DNA from: Dugong dugon
Lineage: Eukaryota; Chordata; Mammalia; Sirenia; Dugongidae
NCBI GenBank assembly: GCA_030035585.1
Contig: CM057482.1
Coordinates: 9,783,001-9,847,000 of the forward strand
Length of the DNA: 64,000 nt
Direction of reading: 5' to 3'
The notes beneath the pieces are model-generated. The model saw nothing but the letters and a program-made list of their open reading frames with translations, did not search any database and was not told the DNA's origin. Positions 15,980 through 27,900 of the stretch are shown piece by piece; position 1 is the first letter of the stretch, and every line of letters starts with the position of its first letter. The position numbers were made by a program, and so were the translations under genes.

Positions 15980-18900
15980 AGCCAAGAAAGGTAAGACATT
16001 TTATTTTACATACAAAAAGGGTGCAAACTCAGTCCTTTCCTCCCCAAATTGGGGAAGAGGTATACGTAAGGATCACATCTGTGTTTTCATGGTGCCCTAG
16101 GAAATGGGCTGTTCTGAGATAACATATCAGGACCCATTTTCTCCAGTGAAGGCTACTTCCTTTGCAGAGGAGTCTTTCCTAACCGATACACAAACCTCTC
16201 TACTGGAGGAACCATTTCAAATACACTTGAAATTGACATTCATGTTCAAAAATACTACAAGTTTCATTTTCACAGCTGAACTCTGCGACCAGTGCCAGGG
16301 TTTATGAAAACATTACATATCTAAAACAAAAGGCATTTAACAATAATCAGACACATCCACACATCAGCTAAAACTGATTCCCACAGCTGATTAATACATT
16401 ATCTAGTCTTTAAAAATTGCAATCAACACCCCAACATCTCTTTAAAAGTACAATGGGCAAAGATTAAAGAAACAGACAAAATAATAATAGAATAAATTAG
16501 AGCATGTAATATATCCAATGGGAATTGCTGAATCAACATTATTTTCCATTGGGGGTTATAATATTTTTGGTTTCATCTATCTTTTCTGCTGTTACTCTTC
16601 TCTTGGCTTGATAAATGGGGCCCATTCCCAGAGCCAGCTTGCTGCTGTACTAATTTGAGAAACTCCCTTGTCACTTGTTTACTTCCAAGAATACTCAAGA
16701 ACACATGGTTCCCCCAGCCTGGGCTTCAAGTCTTTATGGAAGTGAAATGTACAGAGAGCGCACGCATGCGTGCGCACACACACACCCATCTGTAAATACA
16801 TTTCCCCCCAAAGAAATGACTCTTTCCTGAGACATTCCTAACAGATTAAAATGCCTCCTAAAAAAGGCTTTCAGTGCACAGGCTGGCCTGGGATTTGGTC
16901 TGGGGCTCATGGAGAAGCAAACACTGAAAATGTCAAGGTGCGGGCAGTCAGGACAGCTGTCCTCTTGTGTTACTGGGATGACTGCACTGCACCCCCATCT
17001 ATTACCATGATGACCCTCTGCTCTGAGACCCTGAAGGTGGTGGTGATGGCACCGGAAAGGTGATTGTGAGGGGAGGAAACGAAAATAACAAAAGAAATTC
17101 TGTCCACAGAAATGAGGTTTCTTCTTAACATCAAATTTGATGAATCAAGCTAGAAATATATGGAGTACGTGTTCACTTTTTCCTTCATAAGCTGATCTAC
17201 AAATACTGGAGTGTGTTTCCTGGTTGCTTTTTTGAGGAAATATGTCAACTAGTGCTGTCTATATCCAGGGAACCTACTTACTATTTTGAACACACTGGAG
17301 AAATCTATTCTTTTGCACTCAGTCGCCAGCAAAGGGAATTAAGAAAAACTTAAAATTTAGACTGCTTATTTGAACAGACTTCCAAGATGCCTTACTTGTG
17401 GCTAAAACAGTGCTCAAAACTCTACAAACTCCCAAGAAGGGCCATGGTTTCCTCTTCTTTTTCCTACTAAGAAACAAAAACAACACTCTCCTCCCCTGAC
17501 CCCCGGTAGGGGTGTGGGGGAACCCACCAAAGTAATCCCATTTGTTCTACCAACCCACCATAGGGAAGACTGGGAGACACTGGCCATCAGCCTCTAGATG
17601 GGACTTCCCTGGAGCTCTGGAGAGTCTAGAAAACAATCCCAGAGACAAGTGCCTATTGTCTACATGGCCAATCCCAGTGGAATGCCCAGTTATCCTGGCT
17701 CCTGGGGGATTCCTGGGATTCATCTGTCCACCACGGGGCAGTGGTGGGGATGGTGGCAGTGGCCTGGCAAGGGCAATGTTGGCTGTATGGCACTGCAAGC
17801 TCCCCGTCCAAGAAACTCTAGTCCTAACCTGACTCGATAGTGGACAGTGTTGTCAGGACAACTCAATGAGAACAGAAACTGATGTAAATGTGAAAATGGA
17901 GGAGTTGGCTGGACGCAGGAGGCATGGGACTTAGGAGAGGTGCATCAGAAGATCAAGTTCCTTTGAGAAGATGCTTTCTAGGCTGCCATGGAAGAAGTTG
18001 TTTTTGAAAAATGTAGGCCATGCTTGCTCATTGGGAGGGAAAACAGATTATAACTCCTACATTAAAAAAAAAAAAAAAAATTAAGGCTATGATCTTTAGT
18101 AACCACTCTGACATAACACTACCAAACACTGCATATTTCTGGCATTAAAAATGGCTACCAACACTGAATATGTACTACCAGTGTACAGTTCTACGGAACT
18201 AAGTTGGAAGTTACTTTAGAGGCAATGGATGCCTCATCTGGCTAATAGGCAGGGGCTGTTTCAACACACTTCAAGTTCAATGAGAATAAACAGGTAATCA
18301 CCACTCCTACCGGAAACCTCAGAATCCTTGCTGTCTCAGGCAGCCTCTGCATTCCAAAGTAAAATGGACCTTTAAGGGGAGGGTCAAGCAACCTGGCTCG
18401 TACCTTCCTAGACACTGTTCACTCCCAGACGGACCCCAAATAGCAGGGCAATGTTAATTAAGGCAGTCACGAATGCACACTAGCTGCTGGGGGGCTATGC
18501 CCACCCTTGTGGAGCATTCTGTGTGAGGTATCTGGGCAGCGCCGAGGGGTACAGCAACTAAGCAGCCCTTACATGCTTACAGTGCAGATACAAACCATAC
18601 TCCCATCATGAGGGGAGGACCTTCATGCCTTGGGTGAAATCCTGGTCTGCCTGCCTCAGTCTGCTCAGGGTACAGTTAACGCCTGAGGAACTGCAGGGCT
18701 TGGGAGAACTCCTCGGGTATAGTAGCAAGGGTTTCTTAATTAACAGATGCCGACTTAGCTAAGGAGAAACCGCATCAATCCCAAAGAAAAGATCCTTCGG
18801 CATCATGGCCGCGAAATGAAGAATGTTCAAAAACTATGGAGCAAGTAGATTTGAGGAGGAGGTATGGGCAACCCCAAGGATCTGGCTGAGGCATGTAGCT

Positions 18901-21868
18901 AAGCAACTGTAAGAATGGGGCTGTGCAGGGATGATGAGCTGCTGGGGATGGAGCTGCTGGCCACATCCCTTCTGGGGTACTCAGCTGCTGTGTGTGTCTG
19001 TGTTTTAAGGAAGATCCTAACAATCTCCCAGGGGTCTGGGACCGCTTTGGAATATCAAGGGCCTTGGAGGATCACTAATCCCTGCATGCTAAAGAGATCT
19101 GGCATTCTTCACCTTTGTTATGAAAACAAAATATCTTTTAAGAGATTTGTGGGGGGTGAGAATGGTGCATTAAGGACCCTCCACTGCTTAGGTTCACCTC
19201 AAGGGCTAGCCTTTAAAACATTTTAAGACAACAACAAAAACCCTGCAAACATAGCTGCAAGGGGGCTTGCCCACAGCCAAGCTGATCACTGTCTTTTTTT
19301 TTTGTGGGCGGGGGGGGGGGGCAGGCCAAGGGTGGGGGCGGGGGAGGCACTTAGTGGGGTATGGAGTGCCAGAACGCTCCAGGCTTTGCCACTATTTCCT
19401 CCTGCCTTCCCTTGAGAGGCAAGGCTTTTTCTACACAGGGATGAGGAGGTTAAAGTTTCTGTACAGGAAGTTAAACTGCTGCTCAAATGCCAGTTGAGAA
19501 ACTATGTAAGTTTCAGCGATGGGGCCTTAACCACTAGATAATGGCAATGAAGCAAAGCCCCGTATTCAAAGTCCTTGTGGAGAAGGGGCATGACACTGAG
19601 TTTCCCTGCCACTCTATATAGTTTGTATACAGGAAAATTTCTTTTAAAGAAAAGAAAGATTACAATCATCACATAAGCTAAGCAGGTTTGAAGCCAGTGA
19701 AGTGATATTCTCAAGCCCAAGGCCCAATGGAACAGGTGAAGCCCTGTAACTCAGATCCATGGTAATGCTGCTAGTTCTGTTCCACAAAAGGTACATCAAG
19801 GGACTTGTCAGAAAATTTCAACTACCAGAAAGTATCTCCACACCCTCCAGTCAACAGACAGCCCTACATATCAAGCCAGAAATGGCGATACCTGTGTTCC
19901 CCAGACCACCAGACTGTCACCAGCCACTGTCCTCCATGGTTAGTGCTCTCTAGCTCCACTGAAATGTGGAAATGAAAGAGCAAAAGGAGTGTTAGTTTGT
20001 CTTTCTCTCTTCTTCCAGATACAAGACCTCTTTTCCTAATGCAAATAATCCTTTGTCCTGTCACATCTGGAATGACAAGTCACTGTTTGAATAAGCCACT
20101 GAACTCAAATGAGAACCAAGAGAAGAGTAACTCCACCCATTATTGATTTTTCAGGCAGTGAGTGAGGAACCAAGACCCTTCCTGGTAATATGTCGTGTGA
20201 AAATACCATGGCATGGGCGGGGAGTGTACAGGAGAGCATATTCTAGATACATGGCCATCTTATCTGGAAGAAGTCTCTGTCCCACTGAGATGATTTCAGA
20301 CCTTTCATTTTAGTCTCCTTTTCCCTGGAATTTTCCAGCACCAACCAATCTTTCCCTCCTGTTCACTGTAGCTCCATGTACTCAGTCCTAATCCCGCTGC
20401 TATGGACCTGTTGGGAGATCGTCACGGGCTTGGCTTCTGATAAGACAGACCAGCCCAAGTGCTGGAACTTAGCTATTAGGGAAGACAGTCCACGTCAAGT
20501 TTCTTTTCCTGGCCCTACGATGCCCACCCTGAGGTTCCTCCGGCAGTTGGAAGGCAGGTTCTCGGTCTTCTTCTTTGCCCTCTAGTGGCAATATGGTGGT
20601 GACTGTTTCATCAGTTGGTTTCCCAAGTCACCAGGAAATCACATGGCTATCTAGCTGGAAGTCCCTGGCAGTGGAGAAAACAGATATTTCTGATTTTTTT
20701 GTTAAGCCTCTGCTTCTCTGGGATGAGTGTCTTCCAGTCACAGTCTGGCTTGGCCTGGGTCATCCCAAGTGCTTGAGAGCCAAGTTTTCTAAACCGTAGG
20801 CTGATTAGGTCAAGATGCTCTGGTAGGGACATACTTCGGCAGCTGAGAAGATGAATGAAAATTCAAGTATATGTTTCCTCGCCAATCTGAGTGCAACAGC
20901 CCAGAATGGCACAGGGTTTGGCTTCTTTTCTTCTGGGTGCTGCATATCAAAATCTTTCCACTGAGAATGTCCTCTGGACCCATATTCTCTCTGAATGGCT
21001 TAGGTGGCCCCATCCCCCTTGAGACAGAAAAAGTAAAACCCCAATATAACCAGACACAATATGCATCTGTCATGTTTTCTGTTTATAAAAAAAAAAAAAC
21101 TAAAAGTGCAATAAAGTCAGGTTTTTTTTTTTTTTTTTCCTTTGCTCAGACCAATTTGCATTGTCCTACTACCGTCTGGAGAACAAAGTTCGCTTGTCAA
21201 GAAAGCTAAGAACACCAATGAGCGGGGACAGTAGACTGCAGACTTCTCACAGCTTGTGTCCTACAGTGTAACTTCACAGGAGGGGGAGGAGGGAACTGTA
21301 CCCCGTGAACAGCTGGGGACGGAGGCTGCACAGGCACAGAGGAGGAGGAGGCCATACTGCCAGACACACCTGGTAGGTGGAGAAGAGTCTTCTCCAGCCT
21401 ACGTCTGTCATCTTCCTCCTACCTTCCTGGCCACAACCCCAGCCTCTAGAGCTCCTTCAGCAGACAAGCTTTTGTTCACTATCTTTTATGCTGAAGAGAG
21501 TTGAGGGTGGGCAAGAACCAGGAGCAAACTAAGGGGTGGGGGAAGACACTAGTAGTCCTTGAGTTTTTGTGAATGACACCTTCACTGTAAACAATGGGAA
21601 GGAGACTCAACCAGGCAGCCCCAAGGGCAGGCAGTGGAGGAGCAGCAGCTCTGGGACCTGCTCAGAGCCTCAGGCAGACGGGGATGGCCACTGACCCACT
21701 GGGCCCTGGCTGCCCACACTGGCTCCTTCTGGTCTATCTGTTTTCTTCTTTTTGGTTTGGATCTCTACCCTCCCCAACAGAGGAGTCCCTTCCAGTGAGA
21801 AACGGCAGGAGGTCCAGGTGCAATCAAGTCAGAGTCCCCACGGCCTGAGGACTCCTAGGAGGCACGGG
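15980..21868 (-). other. CSNK1G1: CSNK1G1 3' UTR (inferred, about 5.9 kb)
   Basis: After the CSNK1G1 stop at 21869 no further exon is recognisable, and the first strong candidate signal near the PPIB-side border is AATAAA at 16005-16000. The stretch carries no AfroSINE, LTR or LINE that I can see, unlike the flanking introns, which fits a retained transcribed UTR. It contains simple runs (A at 18063-18079, T at 21121-21138, G near 19309-19321) and an 18-bp palindrome at 16758-16775. The 3' end is inferred, not shown. Confidence 0.55.
16000..16005 (-). terminator. CSNK1G1: AATAAA polyadenylation signal, candidate for CSNK1G1
   Basis: AATAAA on the - strand lies about 5.87 kb after the stop codon, at a position consistent with the short PPIB-CSNK1G1 spacing in human. 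Closer alternative signals cannot be excluded. Confidence 0.45.
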
Positions 21869-21923
21869 TCACTTGTGGCGCTGAGCAGTCTTCTTCCTTT
21901 TCCTCTTAAAGAAACAGCAGCAC
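21869..21923 (-). CDS. CSNK1G1: CSNK1G1 last coding exon (palmitoylation tail)
   Basis: It completes a lysine codon split AA|G and encodes [17 protein letters not shown] then TGA. The acceptor is GTGCTCCAG. The exon holds only the membrane-anchor tail. Confidence 0.93.
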
Positions 21924-24900
21924 CTGGAGCACAAGGAACATCACAGTGAGCGCGGTGGGGCCTGCAGCTTCCAGCAGACCTCTGCCTGGTTCTGTTGCCT
22001 GCAGGGGGTGGGGGTTTCCCCTTGGCACCCACCCACAGGGCCACCCACCATCTACAGTGAGCACGCTGAAGGCAGTGGACAGTGTCTGCCGGGAAAGCCA
22101 AAGGAAACAGCTGCTTCATCTCCTGAAGCTCCCCAACCCAATCACCAAACACTCAGGCTAGGCAGGGCCAAAACAGGCATTTCTAGAAGGAGGATGAAGA
22201 TTTATTTCCTACTCTGACACCCAACCCAGATGCCCTCATCAAGCCTAGGGGTCCTCAGGGCTGCAAGAACAACAGTCAGCGCTGTCCACCCCTTGATACG
22301 GAGGGCAAATTTATTTAGTGCAATTCCATGGCCAGCGGGTAGGGAGGCTAAACTAAGGCAAACAAATCCCATGAAAGCAAGGTGTTTGGAACTCTGGGAG
22401 GAGCTCACAATCCTACCAATGAAGGACCAAGGATTCCTTCCCCACCCCCACCCCACTACCTGGAGGAGAACAAGAGAAACCCTGACGCCAACAGAACTGT
22501 TAGCCCAGGTCTCCTGACCGAGATCAGCATAGCCCATCTTCATTTGAAGGGGATCAACCCACACCCAGGAGTGATCATGAGGAAGCTCTCTGGTTGCAGG
22601 GTACCCACCCCCCAACCCAGCTTCCTGAGACTGCTGCTGTCAAGGCAGACTGGGCTGAAGAACTGGTCCTGTTTAGGGTGGAGGCTGGGGCCTGCAACTC
22701 TTCATTCACCCTCCAGGGCTGCCTCCTGGGGAAGAGCCACAGCTCTGGCACGTCCCTTGGCCAGAGTCCTATCTCCTCCTCACTCCTGTCTTTGGAATAG
22801 ACAGCATCACTCTTGCTCAGGCAGTGATGAGCCCAGAAGGGGGTGATGAGGGCTGTAGCACGGGTGGTGCAAAAGACATGTCCTTTCCAGGAAGCTGACA
22901 CATGGGAAGTGAATAGGGGAGGGCCAGAGGTGGCAGATGAGTCAAAGACGCCAACGATAGAGGGGAGTAAAGTTCGAGGTATAACTCAGGCTTGTTAGAC
23001 CCTTGAAAGAAAAGCTTTTCTGAGGAAACTATCTTTGAGTCTCCTAGGCTCATCCTACCAGGTTTAATACCAGGGATATTCATATGGAAATAAAGACCTG
23101 TTGCTTACTTCCTAAGAACTTAGAAGTTTGAAATACTGTTTAGACCCACATTAAACTATACAATGACTTCCCTTCAGGCGAGCTGTGAGAATTAACGCCT
23201 TCTTACAAACATGTCATAACCTGATGTGCAATGCTGACTTTACCTGCCTGGAGGAAATGCAAGCTATGGTTTAGAGGAGCTAGAAGGTTTTAAATTTGGA
23301 GCCCTTAGATTAACTGTCTTCTAGTGACTAGAGCAGTAGAGAAGCTTTTAACGATCCTACCCATGAGGAAGCAGGCCCCACAATGTGCTCTTTAGCTCTT
23401 TGGTTTCTGTGGTGACAACTAGCACAGGATCTGCTAAGCTGGGTCAGGCCCTAGACTAAGCCCAGTCACTGACTCCACAGAGACAGGCCTACTCTCGGAA
23501 GAGAATTAAGATAGGTGATGAACCTATCTTGTGTCATAAGTTCCCTTCCAGTTGATTCTCTGATTGTTTAGATGACCCGAGTTCTTAACATGCTAGATTC
23601 AGAGTTGGTCCAGTCTGCCTACTCACAAGCCAGCAAGTTCTCTTCCACCAGGCCTCTGAGCCATTAGCTTTTTCACACTGCTCTCCTACTATGTCCTGGA
23701 TGCTGCCCCTTCAGCTACTCCCTTGCTGTGTTCCCCTTCTTTCCCATACTTGCACAGTCTTCCTTGGCTCTAATACCTACAGTACCCATGAAGTCATCCT
23801 TGACTGGTTCTGTCCACAGTGATGTCTCGTCCCCTCAGCCTGTCGAGGAACAAAAACTTAAGTGTCCTGGAGAACTACTTATTCTTTCCTGTATATTTTA
23901 TCTTCTCCAACTAGAGGGTGCCTGTTATGGATTGAATTGTGTCCCCCCAAAATGTGTGTCAACTTGGCTAGGCCATGATTCCCAGTATTGTGTGGTTGTC
24001 CACCACTTTGTGATCTGATAATCCTATGTGTTGTAAATCCTAACCTCTATGATGTTAATGAGGCAGGATTAGAGGCAGTTATGTTAATGAAGCAGGACAC
24101 AGTCTACAGGATTAGGTCATATCTTGAGTCAATCTCTTTTGAGACATAGAAGAGAGAAGCCAGCAGAGAGGAGAGGGACCTCCTACTACCAAGAAATAAG
24201 AACCAGGAGCAGAGTGCATCCTTTGGATCCAGGGTCCCTGTGCTGAGAAGCTCCTAGACCAGGGGAAGACTGATGCCAAGACCTTCCCCCAGAGCTGACA
24301 GAGAGAAAAAGCCTTCCCCAGGAGCTGGCATCCTGACTTCAGACTTCCAGCCTCCTAAACTGTGAGAGAATAAATCTGTTTGTTAAAGCCATCCACTCGT
24401 GGTATTTCTGTTATAGCAGCACTAGATGACTAAGTACCTAAGCTCTTTGGGGCACGGTCTAGGCCTTGAGATCCTTTAGAGTTCCAAGCACAGGGTTAGA
24501 TGAGCACAGAGTAGGCCCTTAAGTACTTGTGGAACTAATTCAAGATCATGTGACTGACAAGAAAAAACAGACCACGACCATGTCAGATTACACAGACAAA
24601 TGTTTCTCTAAATGAGTAGGCTAAATGTACTCCTTGATACCCTACAGATTATAAAGTCCTGTCTCCATAAAATCCATTTGTTATCTTCAGTATATCCCTG
24701 TCCCTAGGGAAACCCCTCTAGGCAATCTAGCTTAGACAGTTAGTGTTGGGAAACCCGGGCCCAACCCAGTCACTGAAAATAAGTAGAAATGAGGCAGTCA
24801 TAGAGTCACACACCATTACTACCATGTAGAATATGAACCTATGCACGCAGACAATGTGGAGTTATAACTCCAGACTGCAACAGACCAGCAAGCTCAAGAA

Positions 24901-27900
24901 AAGCTGGAAGGTCACAGGCAGTGTCCAGGAGGAGAGTTGGGGAGGACCCCCTGTCTTATAGCAGGAATGTCCCTCACCACACATGGATTCAGTAGGGCTT
25001 CCCCTTCTACATGCTCCCTGTTGTTCCCAAGAATGCTTTCAATGAACCCCTTCCAGGAGTGGAAAAGACAGGGTCAAATATCGCATTAGCTGAGTCAGCC
25101 CTTGGCTCACTATTCACTCTTATAATTAAAAAAAAAAAAAAGACAAACAAAAAAACACACCAAAAAGCCCCACAACAACAGCAACAACAACAGAACGTCC
25201 ATCTCTCCCCCATGAAGGAGCTCTCTTTTTTGGGGGGAGGGGGAGTTCATACTCTACAGATGGAGGAACAAGTTGAATCATAAAGAAAAGTCACAGATAT
25301 TTTTCCAAATCAGCCAATTTCCAGGTAGAAGACCAAGCTGCAGAAGGTAAGATTATCCAGCAACAGCACCGTCCTTGGGGTTGAGAGAGAGAATCCAAAC
25401 AACTGAGAGAGTCACCCTGTCCTGTTACTTCTGTCTCTTTCCTTCCAATAATATCTAGTCATATTAAGTTGGGAGGAAATTCACTCAGTTAAAAATAGAG
25501 AAATTTGGGGTGGGATACTGTTTTGGCCGGAGGAGGGAGCAATGAGGGGGCTTTGAAAGGAAAGAAGGAACAGATTAATTCCTGGGTATAGGCCTGCCCC
25601 ATCCCCACCTTGTGGATCTAGTTCACAGTCTGGGTGGTTAGGGCACAGGGTGGCAGATGTAAGCCATTCAGTGCTCCTAAGGCATTTTGTCTGGCTTGCC
25701 AATCCCAGCCTAGTCTCGTCCGCTCCCCTTGCATGTGGACTGGAGAGAGGGACTCACCACAAGTTGAGCATTTTCAGGCAGCTACAGAGTGTGTAAAGAG
25801 AAAAACACAGAAAGGAAGAGAGAGAAAGAGAGAGATTAGTCCACAGAGGTGAGATGGAAGCGACTCCCTGTGAGCCATGCAAACATGCAGTGCTGTCTGT
25901 GTTTAGGTTCTTCCTCTGTCAAGGCGAATGAGTAGGCCTCCCTTGGGCTACTCTAAAGTAGGGGCTACTTGGTCCTCACTCTCAACTGGAGTGGGCAGGA
26001 ACCTGACAGAAGCCTCAAGGTGGGAAGTGGATCTCAGGGAGTGATAAGGGAAAACGGAGGATGGTGGGGGCCCCAGGATGGGCTTTCCTAAGCAACTTCT
26101 AGGAAGGTAACAGGAGAAGAGCACACGACCATGCCTCTAAGAGCCCAACCAGGCACCAAGACTGAGCCACTGGTTCTCACTGTGCTACGGTTAAGTCAGC
26201 CTCTCAACTGTTCTGAGGGACAGAGAAGTCCTAGTCCTTCTACAAGGCCAACATGCCTCACCAAAGCAACCAGCAGTTCACTCTTCCTCTACAGAGGGAG
26301 AAAAGGCTTAAGAGACATTCACTTTATCTCAGGAGATGACTCAGAGGGAGAGGGGCTGCTGCTATGGATTAAGGGATAATTGCCAGAGAAGGGCCTAAAC
26401 CCCACTTTGTTAATTCTCTGGAGAAATGAGGTCCGTATTTGCTAAGTGATAGCCAAACTCAACGGATAACCAAAAATTCCTTGTGTTCTTACTATAAGAA
26501 AAATGAGCCAGAAAGTTCCCTGCCCTCACTACCCTTCCAGTTATACTTAAACAAGGACACGTGTCCTGCAGCTAGTGAAAAAGGGAAGCCAGATGTCCAT
26601 CTTGTACACAGAACAAAAACCAAGACCTTGTTGTTTCTCTCCTCCTTTACACAAAACAAGCTGGGTGAGAAACCCAATATTGAAAGCCTGGAAATGAAGG
26701 TTTCACATAGTCTCTCAAGTCCCTGAATTGAGTCTCTACATAGGCTACATCCCTTTTTCCCAACAAGCAAACTGTATGAACAAATGGCATCACAGCTGTG
26801 TGCAATGAAAGGTTGTTTGGGATGTCTTGTGCTTCTCTAGCTGTGACTTCTTCCCATAAAAATGATCAAGCAGGTGGACACATGACTACTCCCTCCCTGT
26901 CCCCACACACATAGAAGGCCAAGAGGAGTAATACACAGCTGTGCCCTGACAGCTCCCTGGGCGAGATGAATTGGTAGCTCATGAAAGCACTAGGAGAAGC
27001 AGCACATAAAATGACTCAAGCCATGAGCTTTTGGGTAACATTTGGTCAAATACAATTGCTCCCCTCTGGTTTCCACACCTTTCAGAAGGCCCAAACCTGG
27101 GGCCAACTGGCAAAGAGGCATAGTGGCCCTTCTTGCTAAATGGGAAGACTTTAAACTCTCCTCACCTCCTAGGGCTCAGATTATACCAGAAGAGAATACA
27201 CTAGATTGAAATCTACTCATATAAACCGCCCCTATCTTACACACAGGACACAAATACCACACTCACATACACAATTAGAATACACATTTACCAAAATGAA
27301 ATGAGATGAATGGGTTCAAAAAATAAACCTCTCTAAGGCATATTAGAAGACTAAAGCCCATTCAGTCTTTGTATTTAAAGCATACTATTAAATCCAGAGT
27401 TACACTTCTAGCCTTCAAAGTACTAGCCACAGAAGATGAACTGGGAGTGGGGTGGGGGTGGGGGTGGGAAAGCCCAGACAATGTTGGATGAGACTACATT
27501 TAATGCAACGGTTCCCAACCTTGGCTATACATTAAAATCACCTGAACTTCAAAAAAAACCTGCAATGCTCAGGCCACACTCCAGATAAATGAAATCTGAA
27601 TCTCTGGGGCCAGAATTTAGATTTATTATTTGTCAGGCTTTGGCATCTCCTAAGATGCCTCAGGTGACTCCAAATTGAAGCCAAGGTTGAGAACCCTAGA
27701 GGGTGGGAGTACCATATTGTTTATGTAGTTTTGTCATGGAAACGGAAAAATTATGAGTACCATTACAAACTCCAGAGTCCCTGAGAATAGGGGAAACACG
27801 TTCCCTTACTAAAAATGGTCTCTCTTCTTAGTATAAAAACTCCCTCGCTCTCTCTCCTTATGTCATCAGTGCCTTATATAAATCAGGAGAACAGCATCTG

